This document shows positions 16,943 to 25,200 of a DNA stretch of 39,653 nucleotides, one piece after another (the stretch's first letter is position 1; the number at the start of each line of letters is the position of its first letter). The notes beneath the pieces are model-generated. The model searched no databases, had not been told where the DNA came from, and saw only the letters and a list, made by a program, of their open reading frames with translations. This stretch comes from JBCBSS01 sp039819065. Lineage in GTDB: Bacteria; Bacteroidota; Bacteroidia; Cytophagales; Cyclobacteriaceae. The stretch spans positions 1 through 39,653 of the forward strand of contig JBCBSS010000067.1 in assembly GCA_039819065.1 (NCBI GenBank), given 5' to 3'. Position numbers and translations under genes: made by a program.

Positions 16943-19318
16943 CTATTCGTTTCGCAGCGTATTGACAGGGTTCATTCGGGCTGCATTGAATATTTTGTAG
17001 CCCACCGTTACACCGGATAGAGCAAACAGCAGTGCAATTGAGCCCAATAAGACAAGCAGTCCTACACTGGTATAATAGGCCCAAATACTACTCATAAGCA
17101 TATCTATCATGAAGTAGCTCAAGATGGCCCCGAGCAATGACCCTATTCCCAAAATGATAAAGAATTGCGTATTGAGCTTTCTAGCAATATTGCCTATAGA
17201 TGCTCCTAACACTTTTCTAACACCAATTTCCTTCAGGCGCTTGATGATATTCAACGATACCATCGTAAACAGGCCTGAGGCGGATAGCATTACAGCTACG
17301 ATACCAAGAAACACAAAGAGCTTGACGATATTGTTATTGACATCCAGCGCCTCTTTTAACTCGCTGTCTAAGTATTCTCCATCATAAAGGCTATTCGGAA
17401 ACATCTGAGCCCACTCTTTCTCCATCGCCTCATTCACTTTATTGATACTAGCCGAACTAGTTTTAACGATAGTATAGCGATATCCACTAGGATTGGCATA
17501 ACGCATCATCATCGGTTCTATGGGATCCCATAGTGCTGAGGTATAAAAATCTTTTACTACCCCTACTACGTACAGCGCTACTGTATCTCTCCAAACGATC
17601 TTCTTACCAATAGGCTCTTTCCATTTGAGTGTTCTGGCAAACTCCTGGTTGATAATGACGGATTCTTGCCTATCAGTCTCCGAGTCTTTGGCAAAATCAC
17701 GACCTTCAACAACCGTCATCCCCATCGCTTTGATATAATCCTCACCTATGTTCATTATATCCACCTCAATCTCAAGCTCTTCATGCTTAATAGGATCGTT
17801 ATAATATGATGAGAAGATATGATGCTGGGTACCAGCAACGATTTCTACTTCCGGTAGTTGACTGAGCACATTACGATATGCCTCCTCATCCTCGCGGCTG
17901 TTGGAGTAAGTATAGAGTACTTCATTTTGTTTATAGCCATAATCCAGGGTGGTTTGATAGTCTGCATTCTTAACGAAGCCTACAGCAAAAACTACGGCAA
18001 TCAAAGAGATGAAGTACTGAGCGCCCAATAAGATTTTAGTGATAATATTCGTACCTCCGAACTTCGATTTCCCTTTGAGTATGCTAACTGGTTCGAAGGA
18101 ACTGATGTAAAAGGCAGGGTACAAACCGGCGATCACACCTGTCATCAGTAATACTAAAAAGAGAAAAACAAAGAATTCTATATTCTGAAGGTAGTTCAGA
18201 TCCAATTCTAGAAAAGCCCACATCTCATTGTAAGTTGGCACAAGAAGTTCCGCCACTAATAGGCCTACAATAGCCGATAACAGGCAAAGCACGAGGTTTT
18301 CACTGAAGAATTGAATGACTAATTGTTTCTTCATGCCACCCAATACCTTCCTAATGCCTATCTCTTTTAACCTTCGCCCTGACATGGCAATTGCGGTATT
18401 GGTAAAGTTGAAGCACGCTATGAGCAAAATCAAAACGCTCATGATCACCGGAGTGACCACAGCAGCGCTTGGCAGGCTATTCCTAAACCAATGCCCTTGC
18501 AAATCCTCTCGCTCGGCACGAACGGCCATTCCCTCAAATGGATCAAGATAATAGCGCGTTACCTGAAAATCTTCCCTGGCTTCATTTTGCGGTGCTACGT
18601 ATTGCTGTAATTGAGAGGTGATTTGATTGATTCTGGAGGGGTCATCTATCTTGAGAAAAACCGAATTCCAATAGGCCCAGTTATTTTCGTCAATGTCTTT
18701 TCTTATGTCCAGGTAAGTTTCGAAAGCCGTCAAAGCATCAAATTGGAAACTTGAATTCATTGGCATTTTCTCAAACACACCGGTAACCGTGTACTCCACC
18801 GTACCACTGTCCAAAACCTGTGTAATCGGCTTTCCAACAGCATTCTCATCTCCAAAATACTTTTGTGCTATTTCATCACTGATGATGATCTTCCCTTTCT
18901 GCCCCAATTCCTCTTTGCTTCCATACTTCAGTGGAAAAGTAAATACATCCAGTAAATCCCGGTCAGTGAAACCAAAAGACATATTGAATACATCATCTTC
19001 GATTCGGACATTACCTCCCCAGCCTCTATAGCGCACCAATGATTCTATTTCGGGTATATTCTGGCGAATGTTAGCACCCATTGGAATCGGTGCCAAACCA
19101 TACTTGGTTTGCCTGTCCTGAAATTCCCTTACAAAGTTGATCCGATAAATTTGATCTGCATTTACATGCTGCACATCGTAGTTGGCGTTGTAGTCCCAAT
19201 TCAGATAAGCTACTATACAGCAGGCCAGGGAAATTCCCATCCCCAGAACATTAATGAAAACAAACTGCTTACTCTTCCATAAGCTTCTTAAGGTAATTTT
19301 AAGGTAGTTTTTGACCAT
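16943..19318 (-). CDS. FtsX/MacB-type ABC transporter permease (paralogue 4)
   Basis: A 791-residue permease, the most diverged of the four at its N-terminus (MVKNYLKITLRSLWKSKQ). It has a helix at about 20-40, first periplasmic domain, FtsX block with EIGIRKVLGGMKK, second periplasmic domain with several acidic stretches, and C-terminal block with EIGVRKVLGAS, ending NPVNTLRNE. It heads the two-permease unit with the gene at 14450-16861. Its upstream region (19319-19580) faces the small-RNA array; it contains a GAAGGT...ACCTTC hairpin (19375-19392) and CTCC-TAA-GGAG (19519-19529), but no consensus sigma-54 or TAnnTTTG box was found. Confidence 0.92.
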   Translation of the reverse strand: MVKNYLKITLRSLWKSKQFVFINVLGMGISLACCIVAYLNWDYNANYDVQHVNADQIYRINFVREFQDRQTKYGLAPIPMGANIRQNIPEIESLVRYRGWGGNVRIEDDVFNMSFGFTDRDLLDVFTFPLKYGSKEELGQKGKIIISDEIAQKYFGDENAVGKPITQVLDSGTVEYTVTGVFEKMPMNSSFQFDALTAFETYLDIRKDIDENNWAYWNSVFLKIDDPSRINQITSQLQQYVAPQNEAREDFQVTRYYLDPFEGMAVRAEREDLQGHWFRNSLPSAAVVTPVIMSVLILLIACFNFTNTAIAMSGRRLKEIGIRKVLGGMKKQLVIQFFSENLVLCLLSAIVGLLVAELLVPTYNEMWAFLELDLNYLQNIEFFVFLFLVLLMTGVIAGLYPAFYISSFEPVSILKGKSKFGGTNIITKILLGAQYFISLIAVVFAVGFVKNADYQTTLDYGYKQNEVLYTYSNSREDEEAYRNVLSQLPEVEIVAGTQHHIFSSYYNDPIKHEELEIEVDIMNIGEDYIKAMGMTVVEGRDFAKDSETDRQESVIINQEFARTLKWKEPIGKKIVWRDTVALYVVGVVKDFYTSALWDPIEPMMMRYANPSGYRYTIVKTSSASINKVNEAMEKEWAQMFPNSLYDGEYLDSELKEALDVNNNIVKLFVFLGIVAVMLSASGLFTMVSLNIIKRLKEIGVRKVLGASIGNIARKLNTQFFIILGIGSLLGAILSYFMIDMLMSSIWAYYTSVGLLVLLGSIALLFALSGVTVGYKIFNAARMNPVNTLRNE

Positions 19319-19579
19319 GGCAGGTTTTTTAAGATTGAGTCTTCAGTTCAATGCAAAGACTACAAGACGCTTGAGAAGGTTGCTCGACCTTCAAAAAAAT
19401 TTAACATAGTACCTTGCATTGCATATTTCTATGTCAGGCATATTAACGAGTACCTTTTTTAAAGGTTACAGGTAATCATCATGTCGGTACTAATCCTCAA
19501 TTATATCTGATAATCTCTCTCCTAAGGAGTTTACCTTTTGATTCAATCTACATAAAGAACTAGCCCTAACTGGGAGAAT

Positions 19580-19699
19580 TCTTCTTTTGGGATCATTTCA
19601 CTTATCATTCTCAAATCGGGAATTTTAAAAAAAATTAACTAACTGATTTTCAATTACTTAAATTTTTAGCCTGGAATTTGGCATAGTATATACGGACGC
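19580..19699 (+). promoter_or_regulatory. unit A control region
   Basis: Palindromic box TCTCAAATCGGGA (about 19609-19621) is centred 65 bp before the GG of TTTGGCAT (19677-19684). A second, weaker box (TCTTCTTTTGGGA, 19580-19592) is centred 29 bp further upstream. After GG, 12 bp lead to GGACGC (19694-19699). A conserved stretch (CTGATTTTCAA, then TTTTTAGCC) lies between box and core. Confidence 0.6.
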
Positions 19700-19704
19700 T
19701 TTAA

Positions 19705-19827
19705 TAATATTTTGATCTATAGTTTCACGTTGGCACGTGGTTAGTTGGTTTTTTAGTTGGTTAAGTGCGGAAGAAGGGTTGGCTTCATTTTAAAGGCTCG
19801 GAAAGTATTCCGGGCCTTTTCTTTTTT
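19705..19827 (+). ncRNA. small RNA A, member of six-copy family
   Basis: The start is estimated as about 12 nt beyond the -12-like position; the end follows the U-run. The body has a partial duplication, TTAGTTGGTT then TTAGTTGGTTAAG, making it the longest copy. The terminator stem is 19792-19803 with 19808-19819 (12 bp, one G-U), loop AGTA, followed by a long T-run. No conserved ORF. A second sigma-54-like word, TTGGCACGTGGTTAGTT, lies inside at about 19730. Confidence 0.6.
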
Positions 19828-19898
19828 GCTCAAAACCATCAGCTGTTCAAATGGTAATTCCCCTTGGTCTACTCGAAGGTCGGTAGTTGGGGTAACCT

Positions 19899-20019
19899 AT
19901 TCAAATTGAGAAAAAGTTATCATATAATTCCCAGAATGAGACAATGTAAAAATATTAAGTATCTGATTTTCAATAACTTATATTTTTAGCTCAGATTTTG
20001 GCATTAGTTGATCGGACGC
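19899..20019 (+). promoter_or_regulatory. unit B control region
   Basis: Box TCCCAGAATGAGA (19929-19941) is centred about 65 bp before the GG at 20000-20001. A weaker box with right half TTGAGA (19899-19911) lies 30 bp further upstream. The core is TTTTGGCAT, 12 bp after GG, then GGACGC (20014-20019). The interval sequence differs from other copies while the two ends are identical. Confidence 0.6.
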
Positions 20020-20024
20020 TTTAA

Positions 20025-20126
20025 TGATTATTTGAGTCTATAGAGGCTCGTGGTTAGTTGGTTAAGTAAAGACAGAGGGGTTGAACAGAGAAAAGCCCGG
20101 ATTGGACATCCGGGCTTTTGTGTTTT
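20025..20126 (+). ncRNA. small RNA B, member of six-copy family
   Basis: The body contains TTAGTTGGTTAAGTAAAG and GAGGGGTTG, both shared with copy F. The terminator stem AAAAGCCCGGAT with ATCCGGGCTTTT (20091-20102 with 20108-20119, 12 bp) has loop TGGAC and a T-rich tail. The start is estimated. Confidence 0.62.
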
Positions 20127-20401
20127 AGGGCTATGAGATCATTAGTCTTTTTGTTTCTCAGTTTTTACCAAACTAAGCCTTAAAACTCATTTAGAAATCC
20201 AATGATAAGAACCGCTCTCTAGAAATACATCGCCAACAAATATCTGTAGTGTCAATGCGCCCAGCTGTTCTTCCATGGATAGTTCTCTCATTCAATATGA
20301 GCAAGACAGATCAGGTATTATTTATATTTACCATTCCAATACCATTAAGCCTTTAAGCAAAATAATAAGCCAGTCAACTCTTAATTGACTGTCATTTTCA
20401 G

Positions 20402-20521
20402 TCTTATTTGAGGAAATTTTCAATTGTTTTTCCCATAACGGGATAACATCAAAAACATAAGTCACTGATAATCAATTATTTATTTTTTTAGCCTGAATTT
20501 TGGCATACTGCTATCGGACGC
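20402..20521 (+). promoter_or_regulatory. unit C control region
   Basis: Box TCCCATAACGGGA (20431-20443) is centred 65 bp before GG (20502-20503). A half-box TTGAGG lies about 30 bp further upstream. Core TTTTGGCAT, 12 bp, then GGACGC (20516-20521). The TGATAATCAA and TTTTTAGCCTGAA words are conserved with D and E. Confidence 0.62.
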
Positions 20522-20526
20522 TTTAA

Positions 20527-20630
20527 TGATAATTGAGTTTATAGTTGCTCACAATTTAGTTGGTTAAGAAATGAAAGTGGGGAATGGAATAATAAAGGCC
20601 CGGATGCTCATCCGGGCCTTTTGTGGTTTT
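20527..20630 (+). ncRNA. small RNA C, member of six-copy family
   Basis: The body is nearly identical to D and E, with TTTAGTTGGTTAAG and AGTGGGGA. The terminator stem is AAAGGCCCGGAT with ATCCGGGCCTTT (20594-20605 with 20610-20621), loop GCTC. An ATG at 20569 opens a 21-codon frame, but the ATG is ACG in D and the frame is shifted in E, so it is not treated as coding. Confidence 0.68.
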
Positions 20631-20735
20631 ATATAACACTCATTACATGGCTAAATACTCCTAGGCCAGTCAACATAGTCTATACACGGATCAATAACCA
20701 AAAGAAGAAGACAATGGTAATTAGCTACGGCCCGA

Positions 20736-20855
20736 TCCTAAAATGAGATTTCTGAAAACAAATTTCTCATAATGAGACATCAGTAAATAATTAAAGTACT
20801 GATAATCAAGTATTTAACTTTTTAGCCTGAATTTTGGCATACTATAATCGGACGC
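20736..20855 (+). promoter_or_regulatory. unit D control region
   Basis: Perfect palindrome TCTCAT-A-ATGAGA (20765-20777) is centred 65 bp before GG (20836-20837). A second good box, TCCTAAAATGAGA (20736-20748), is centred 29 bp upstream of it. Core TTTTGGCAT, 12 bp, then GGACGC (20850-20855). This is the clearest copy of the paired-box layout. Confidence 0.65.
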
Positions 20856-20861
20856 TTTAAT

Positions 20862-20964
20862 GATAATTGAGTTTATAGTTGCTCACAGTTTAGTTGGTTA
20901 AGAAACGAAAGTGGGGAATGGAATAAAGAAGGCCCGGATGCTCATCCGGGCCTTCTGTGGTTTT
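20862..20964 (+). ncRNA. small RNA D, member of six-copy family
   Basis: The body contains TTTAGTTGGTTAAG and AGTGGGGAATGG. The terminator stem is 13 bp, AGAAGGCCCGGAT with ATCCGGGCCTTCT (20927-20939 with 20944-20956), loop GCTC. The outer G-C and C-G pair replaces the A-T found in copy C, so both sides of the stem have changed together. Confidence 0.68.
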
Positions 20965-21090
20965 ATATCATACTCAATAAATGGTATTAAACCCTAGGGC
21001 AGAACCCTGACCCGAGCTTCTAGGACAGAGCCCCCAGTAATTAAACCACAACCCCTTCGTGTGTCGTAGCTTTAGCGAAGACATATCTCG

Positions 21091-21149
21091 TCTGCCGATC
21101 GCGTGCCGCAAATAGCTTCAGCGATGGCGCAAGCGGCCGCGAAGGCAGA
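21091..21149. repeat. GC-rich imperfect palindrome between units D and E
   Basis: TCTGCC..TCGCG.GCCGC (21091-21109) pairs with GCGGCCGCGAAGGCAGA (21133-21149), leaving a loop of about 23 bp. The segment is far richer in GC than the surrounding AT-rich array and is absent between other units, which suggests a REP-like insertion. A smaller CTTCG...CGAAG pair stands just upstream (21055-21080). Confidence 0.55.
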
Positions 21150-21248
21150 TTAAATGGATAAATACGCCTAAGTCAGTCAACCTTACCAAAAACACCGTCT
21201 CTACCAAGGTCAATAACCAAAAGATAATGGTAATTGGTAACGACCTGA

Positions 21249-21368
21249 TCCTAAAATGAGAATTCTGAAATCAAAATTCCCGAAATGAGACATTAATAAA
21301 TATTTAAAATATTGATAATCAAGTACTTAACTTTTTAGCCTGAATTTTGGCATACTGTAATCGGACGC
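21249..21368 (+). promoter_or_regulatory. unit E control region
   Basis: Box TCCCGAAATGAGA (21278-21290) is centred about 65 bp before GG (21349-21350). The second box TCCTAAAATGAGA (21249-21261) is identical to that of D and again 29 bp upstream. Core TTTTGGCAT, 12 bp, then GGACGC (21363-21368). Confidence 0.64.
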
Positions 21369-21373
21369 TTTAA

Positions 21374-21472
21374 TGATAATTGAGTTTATAGTTGCTCACA
21401 ATTTAGTTGGTTAAGAAATGAAAGTGGGGACGGAATAAAGAAGGCTCGGATACTTATCCGGGCCTTTTGTGT
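21374..21472 (+). ncRNA. small RNA E, member of six-copy family
   Basis: The body is close to C and D. The terminator stem is AAGGCTCGGAT with ATCCGGGCCTT (21441-21451 with 21456-21466, one G-U). The T-run ends next to the stop codon of the convergent membrane-protein gene (TGA complement at 21473-21475), so this hairpin can also end that transcript. Confidence 0.66.
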
Positions 21473-21877
21473 TCATGCCCTGTTTAGAGAAATCTTAACA
21501 TCTTCAATCAGTACAAAGCCAGTCCCAATCAAGGTTGAAAGGTCTAGCGAAACAGAGACTAGTAATTCTATCAGATCTGGCCGCAGATAAATTACAGTAG
21601 CCCAAATCCGGAAGCCGGAAACAAGAATAATCAAAAACGACATTAGGATGGCGAAAAACCTTAGCATCCCAGCATGAAGTTTATCTTCTTTTAGTTCTCT
21701 TATGCCTTGAGCAACCATGTAGGTAATAAATGAGAACTGAATGATGCCGATTGCTAGTGTGAGAAAGGGGATATAGCCTAGTAGAAAGGTTCTTATAACT
21801 GACTGTACCAATACTATTGTGATCAGACCAGCAACCAGAAATCTAATTATTGATATTAAGCGAAGCCCGGACGACAT
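21473..21877 (-). CDS. small integral membrane protein, unknown function
   Basis: A 134-residue protein with four predicted membrane helices (about 8-28, 35-58, 69-90 and 98-122) and charged loops such as RELKEDKLHAG. I recognise no family. It lies inside the small-RNA array, between units E and F, antisense to the array direction. Its stop codon abuts the terminator of unit E, and its start at 21877 lies about 75 bp from the upstream box of unit F, so it could share regulation with F by divergent control. The start MSSGLRLIS is the only good one. It is probably a real gene, because the four hydrophobic segments are well formed and the frame is full length. Confidence 0.7.
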   Translation of the reverse strand: MSSGLRLISIIRFLVAGLITIVLVQSVIRTFLLGYIPFLTLAIGIIQFSFITYMVAQGIRELKEDKLHAGMLRFFAILMSFLIILVSGFRIWATVIYLRPDLIELLVSVSLDLSTLIGTGFVLIEDVKISLNRA

Positions 21878-21951
21878 AGTTGTAAGGTAAGTATATTTAT
21901 TGTATTCAGAAGACAGTCAAGAAATTAAGAAGTCTCAATATCAATAAGACA

Positions 21952-22070
21952 TCCCAAATTAAGAATAAAAGTTGTATTGATCCCAAAATGGGATATTATA
22001 AAAAATTAACTTTCTGAAAATCAAATAGTTAACTATTTAGCTTGAAGTTTGGCATACTGTAATCGGACGC
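21952..22070 (+). promoter_or_regulatory. unit F control region
   Basis: Perfect palindrome TCCCA-AAA-TGGGA (21981-21993) is centred 64.5 bp before GG (22051-22052). A second box TCCCAAATTAAGA (21952-21964), with a perfect left half, is 29 bp upstream. Core GTTTGGCAT, 12 bp, then GGACGC (22065-22070). The palindrome arms differ from unit D (TCCCA in place of TCTCA), yet both halves changed together. Confidence 0.65.
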
Positions 22071-22075
22071 TTTTT

Positions 22076-22163
22076 TAAGTTAGAGTCTATAGCGGCTTAT
22101 GGTTAAGTAAAGGAAGAGGGGTTGAAAAAGGCCTGGGTGTTTACCCAGGCCTTTTACGTTTTT
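22076..22163 (+). ncRNA. small RNA F, most diverged member of the family
   Basis: The shortest copy. It keeps AGTCTATAG, TTATGGTTAAGTAAAG and GAGGGGTTG. The 13-bp terminator stem AAAAGGCCTGGGT with ACCCAGGCCTTTT (22126-22138 with 22143-22155) differs from other copies at several positions on both arms while staying fully paired. It converges on icmF. UUAUGGUUAAG in this copy is complementary to the leader of the permease at 16861. Confidence 0.65.
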
Positions 22164-22222
22164 ATAGTATAAGCTTTATCGTTCTAATTCCGATGCTATC
22201 ACCAATTACAAACTATCCCGGA

Positions 22223-25200
22223 TTACATATTTCTTCTGTATTGCCCTCCTACCTCGAACAATGCTGAGGTGATCTGACCGAGAGAACATTTCTTACAAGC
22301 TTCCATCAGCGCTTCGAAAACATTCTTATTCTGAATAGCTGCCTGCTGAACTGCTTTAAGCATTTGTTGGGCTCCAATCTCATTGGTTTCGTGGAGATCA
22401 CCAAGCATGTTAATTTGGTATTCCTTCTCCTCAGTAGTAGCTCTTATCACCTCCTGAGGGGTAATGGTAGGCGAACCTTTTGAACTCAAGAAGGTATTCA
22501 CACCTATGATAGGATACTCACCAGTATGCTTCAATGTCTCATAATAAAGGCTTTCTTCCTGTATTTTGCTACGCTGATACATGGTCTCCATCGCTCCAAG
22601 TACTCCACCTCTTTCAGTAATGCGATCAAACTCATAGAGCACTGCTTCTTCCACCAAATCAGTCAGTTCTTCGATAATGAATGCTCCCTGGATAGGATTC
22701 TCGTTCTTGGCCAATCCAAGCTCTTTATTGATGATGAGCTGAATCGCCATTGCACGTCTTACAGAGTCTTCTGTTGGGGTGGTAATAGCCTCATCATAGG
22801 CATTGGTATGCAATGAATTACAGTTATCATAAATAGCATAAAGCGCTTGTAAAGTCGTCCTGATATCGTTGAAATCAATCTCCTGCGCGTGCAATGAACG
22901 CCCTGAGGTCTGAATGTGGTACTTCAACATTTGAGCACGTGCATTCGCGCTATACTTGTGCTTCATCGCCTTTGACCAAATTCTTCTGGCTACCCGGCCT
23001 ATCACTGCATATTCAGGATCAATCCCGTTAGAGAAAAAGAATGATAGGTTAGGCCCGAACTTGTTGATATCCATGCCTCGGCTGAGGTAATACTCAACAA
23101 AAGTGAATCCATTAGCGAGCGTAAAAGCTAACTGAGAGATCGGATTGGCGCCAGCTTCAGCAATATGATAACCTGAAATAGATACGGAATAGAAGTTACG
23201 TACATTCTTGGTAATGAAATACTCCTGAACATCACCCATCAAACGTAAGGCGAATTCTGTAGAAAAAATACAAGTGTTTTGTGCCTGGTCTTCTTTAAGA
23301 ATGTCAGCCTGAACCGTTCCTCTTACTACAGCCAGTGTCTCAGCTTTGATCTTCTCATATACGTCCGGAGGCAATACCTGATCACCGGTTACGCCCAGTA
23401 ACATCAGTCCCAACCCATCGTTGCCCTCAGGCAATTCACCTTGATACTGAGGACGTTGAATTCCATTATCCTCATAGAGTGCCTTTATCTTCGCTTCTAT
23501 CTCCTCTTCTAAACCGTTCTCCTTAATGTATATCTCGCATTGCTGGTCAATGGCCGCATTCATAAAAAAGCCAAGCAACATCGGTGCAGGACCATTAATG
23601 GTCATTGACACTGACGTCTTTGGGTCAGCCAAATTGAAACCAGAATAGAGCTTTTTAGCATCGTCCAGACAACATATAGAAACACCTGAGTTCCCGATTT
23701 TACCGTAGATATCGGGTCTGTAATCAGGGTCATTGCCGTATAGCGTAACTGAATCAAAAGCGGTAGAAAGGCGTTTCGCAGGCATCGCTAAACTCACATA
23801 ATGGAATCTCCTGTTAGTCCTTTCAGGCCCACCCTCTCCTGCAAACATTCTGGTAGGATCCTCTCCTTCCCTCTTGAAGGGATATATACCAGCGGTATAA
23901 GGAAACTCACCCGGCACATTCTCCTGCAGGTTCCACTTCAGTAAGTCACCCCAGCCTTCATATTTCGGCAGTGCCACTTTGGGAATCTGCAAATGGGAAA
24001 GGCTTTCCGTATGCGTTTTGATGGATATTTCTTTGTCTCTTACCTTAAATGAATATACCGGGTCTTTATATTTTTTGACTTTGGCGTTCCAATCATCAAG
24101 GATCTTTTGGTTATGCGGATCAAAATCGAGGGCTATCTTTTCATAAGTTTCCTGAAGTCCTTTGATCAACCTGTCCTTATCCTCAATATCAGATGCAGAT
24201 AGCGTATCGATAGATTTCTGGAGGCCATACAGCTGTTGTGCTACAATGGCCTGCTTGTCCACCCAGCCATCGTATTCTCGATTATTTTCAGATATCTCTG
24301 ACAGGTAACGGGTTCTATTAGGAGGAATCACGAATATCTTTTCAGACATTTCATCGGTGATCTCAAAAGTAGAATTGAGGTTGGCACCCGTCCTTTCTAC
24401 CACCTTATCCATGATCACTTTGTACAATGTGTTGGTACCCGGGTCATTGAACTGGGAAGCGATGGTACCATAAACCGGCATTTCATCGGCTTGCTTGTCC
24501 CAAAGGTTGTGATTACGCTGGTACTGTTTCTTCACGTCGCGCAATGCATCCAAGGCTCCTCGCTTGTCAAATTTGTTGAGGGCAATGACATCGGCGAAAT
24601 CGAGCATGTCGATCTTCTCTAATTGAGTGGCCGCACCATATTCTGGTGTCATTACGTACAGTGACGTATCAGAATGATCCAAAATTTCCGTATCCGACTG
24701 GCCGATACCAGAAGTTTCGAGAATGATAAGATCATAGTTGGCCGCCTTCAGTATTTGAATAGCTTCATTCACATGCTTAGATAGCGCTAGATTAGACTGG
24801 CGGGTAGCTAATGAACGCATGTAAACCCTTGGGTTACTAATGGAGTTCATACGAATCCTATCTCCCAAAAGTGCCCCTCCAGTCTTACGCTTAGAAGGGT
24901 CTACAGAAACAATAGCAATGGTTTTATCCTTGAAGTCAATAAGGAAGCGTCTTACCAACTCATCCACTAGTGAAGATTTACCCGATCCACCAGTACCTGT
25001 GATTCCCAATACTGGCGTTCCTACTTTTTCAGCCAGTTGGTGTACTTTCTCCAAATCACCTTTGGACTCATCCGGAAAGTTTTCCGCTGCCGAAATGACC
25101 TTGGCAATGGATTTAGCATCCTTTTCCGTAATGTGCTCCACTTCTCCATTCAAGTTATTACCTGTAGGATAGTCGGATTGCTCAACAAGGTCATTGATCA

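Larger units (their letters stand above)
19580..22163 (+). repeat. array of six diverged promoter-sRNA-terminator units
   Basis: Six copies in the same orientation, with TTTGGCAT elements starting at 19677, 19997, 20499, 20833, 21346 and 22048. Unit spacing is irregular (320 to 702 bp). The third to fifth copies are closely similar, and the fourth and fifth also share flanks with GTCAATAACCAAAAG-type sequence about 130-150 bp upstream, so they arose by recent duplication. The first, second and sixth are old and diverged, yet keep box, promoter-like core, GGTTAAG and terminator. No ORF is shared among copies. No rRNA, tRNA, transposase, attC-like or CRISPR features were seen. Confidence 0.9.

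Noticed and set aside
19404..19434. Possible sigma-54 promoter for the permease starting at 19318 (TGACATAGAAATATGCA on the minus strand)
   Set aside because: The -24 GG is GA, and the spacing to GC is one base too long.
19730..19745. Second sigma-54-like promoter inside small RNA A (TGGCACG followed by TTAGTT)
   Set aside because: The -12 C is missing, the word is absent from the other five copies, and it sits within the RNA body, so chance is likelier.
20569..20634. Short ORF (about 21 codons) beginning inside small RNA C
   Set aside because: The ATG is ACG in copy D, the frame is shifted in copy E, and it runs through the terminator hairpin, so it is not a conserved peptide.
19580..22163. 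The array as a CRISPR, integron attC array or tandem satellite
   Set aside because: Units are too long and unevenly spaced, have no spacer/repeat alternation or attC core sites, and each ends in an intrinsic terminator.
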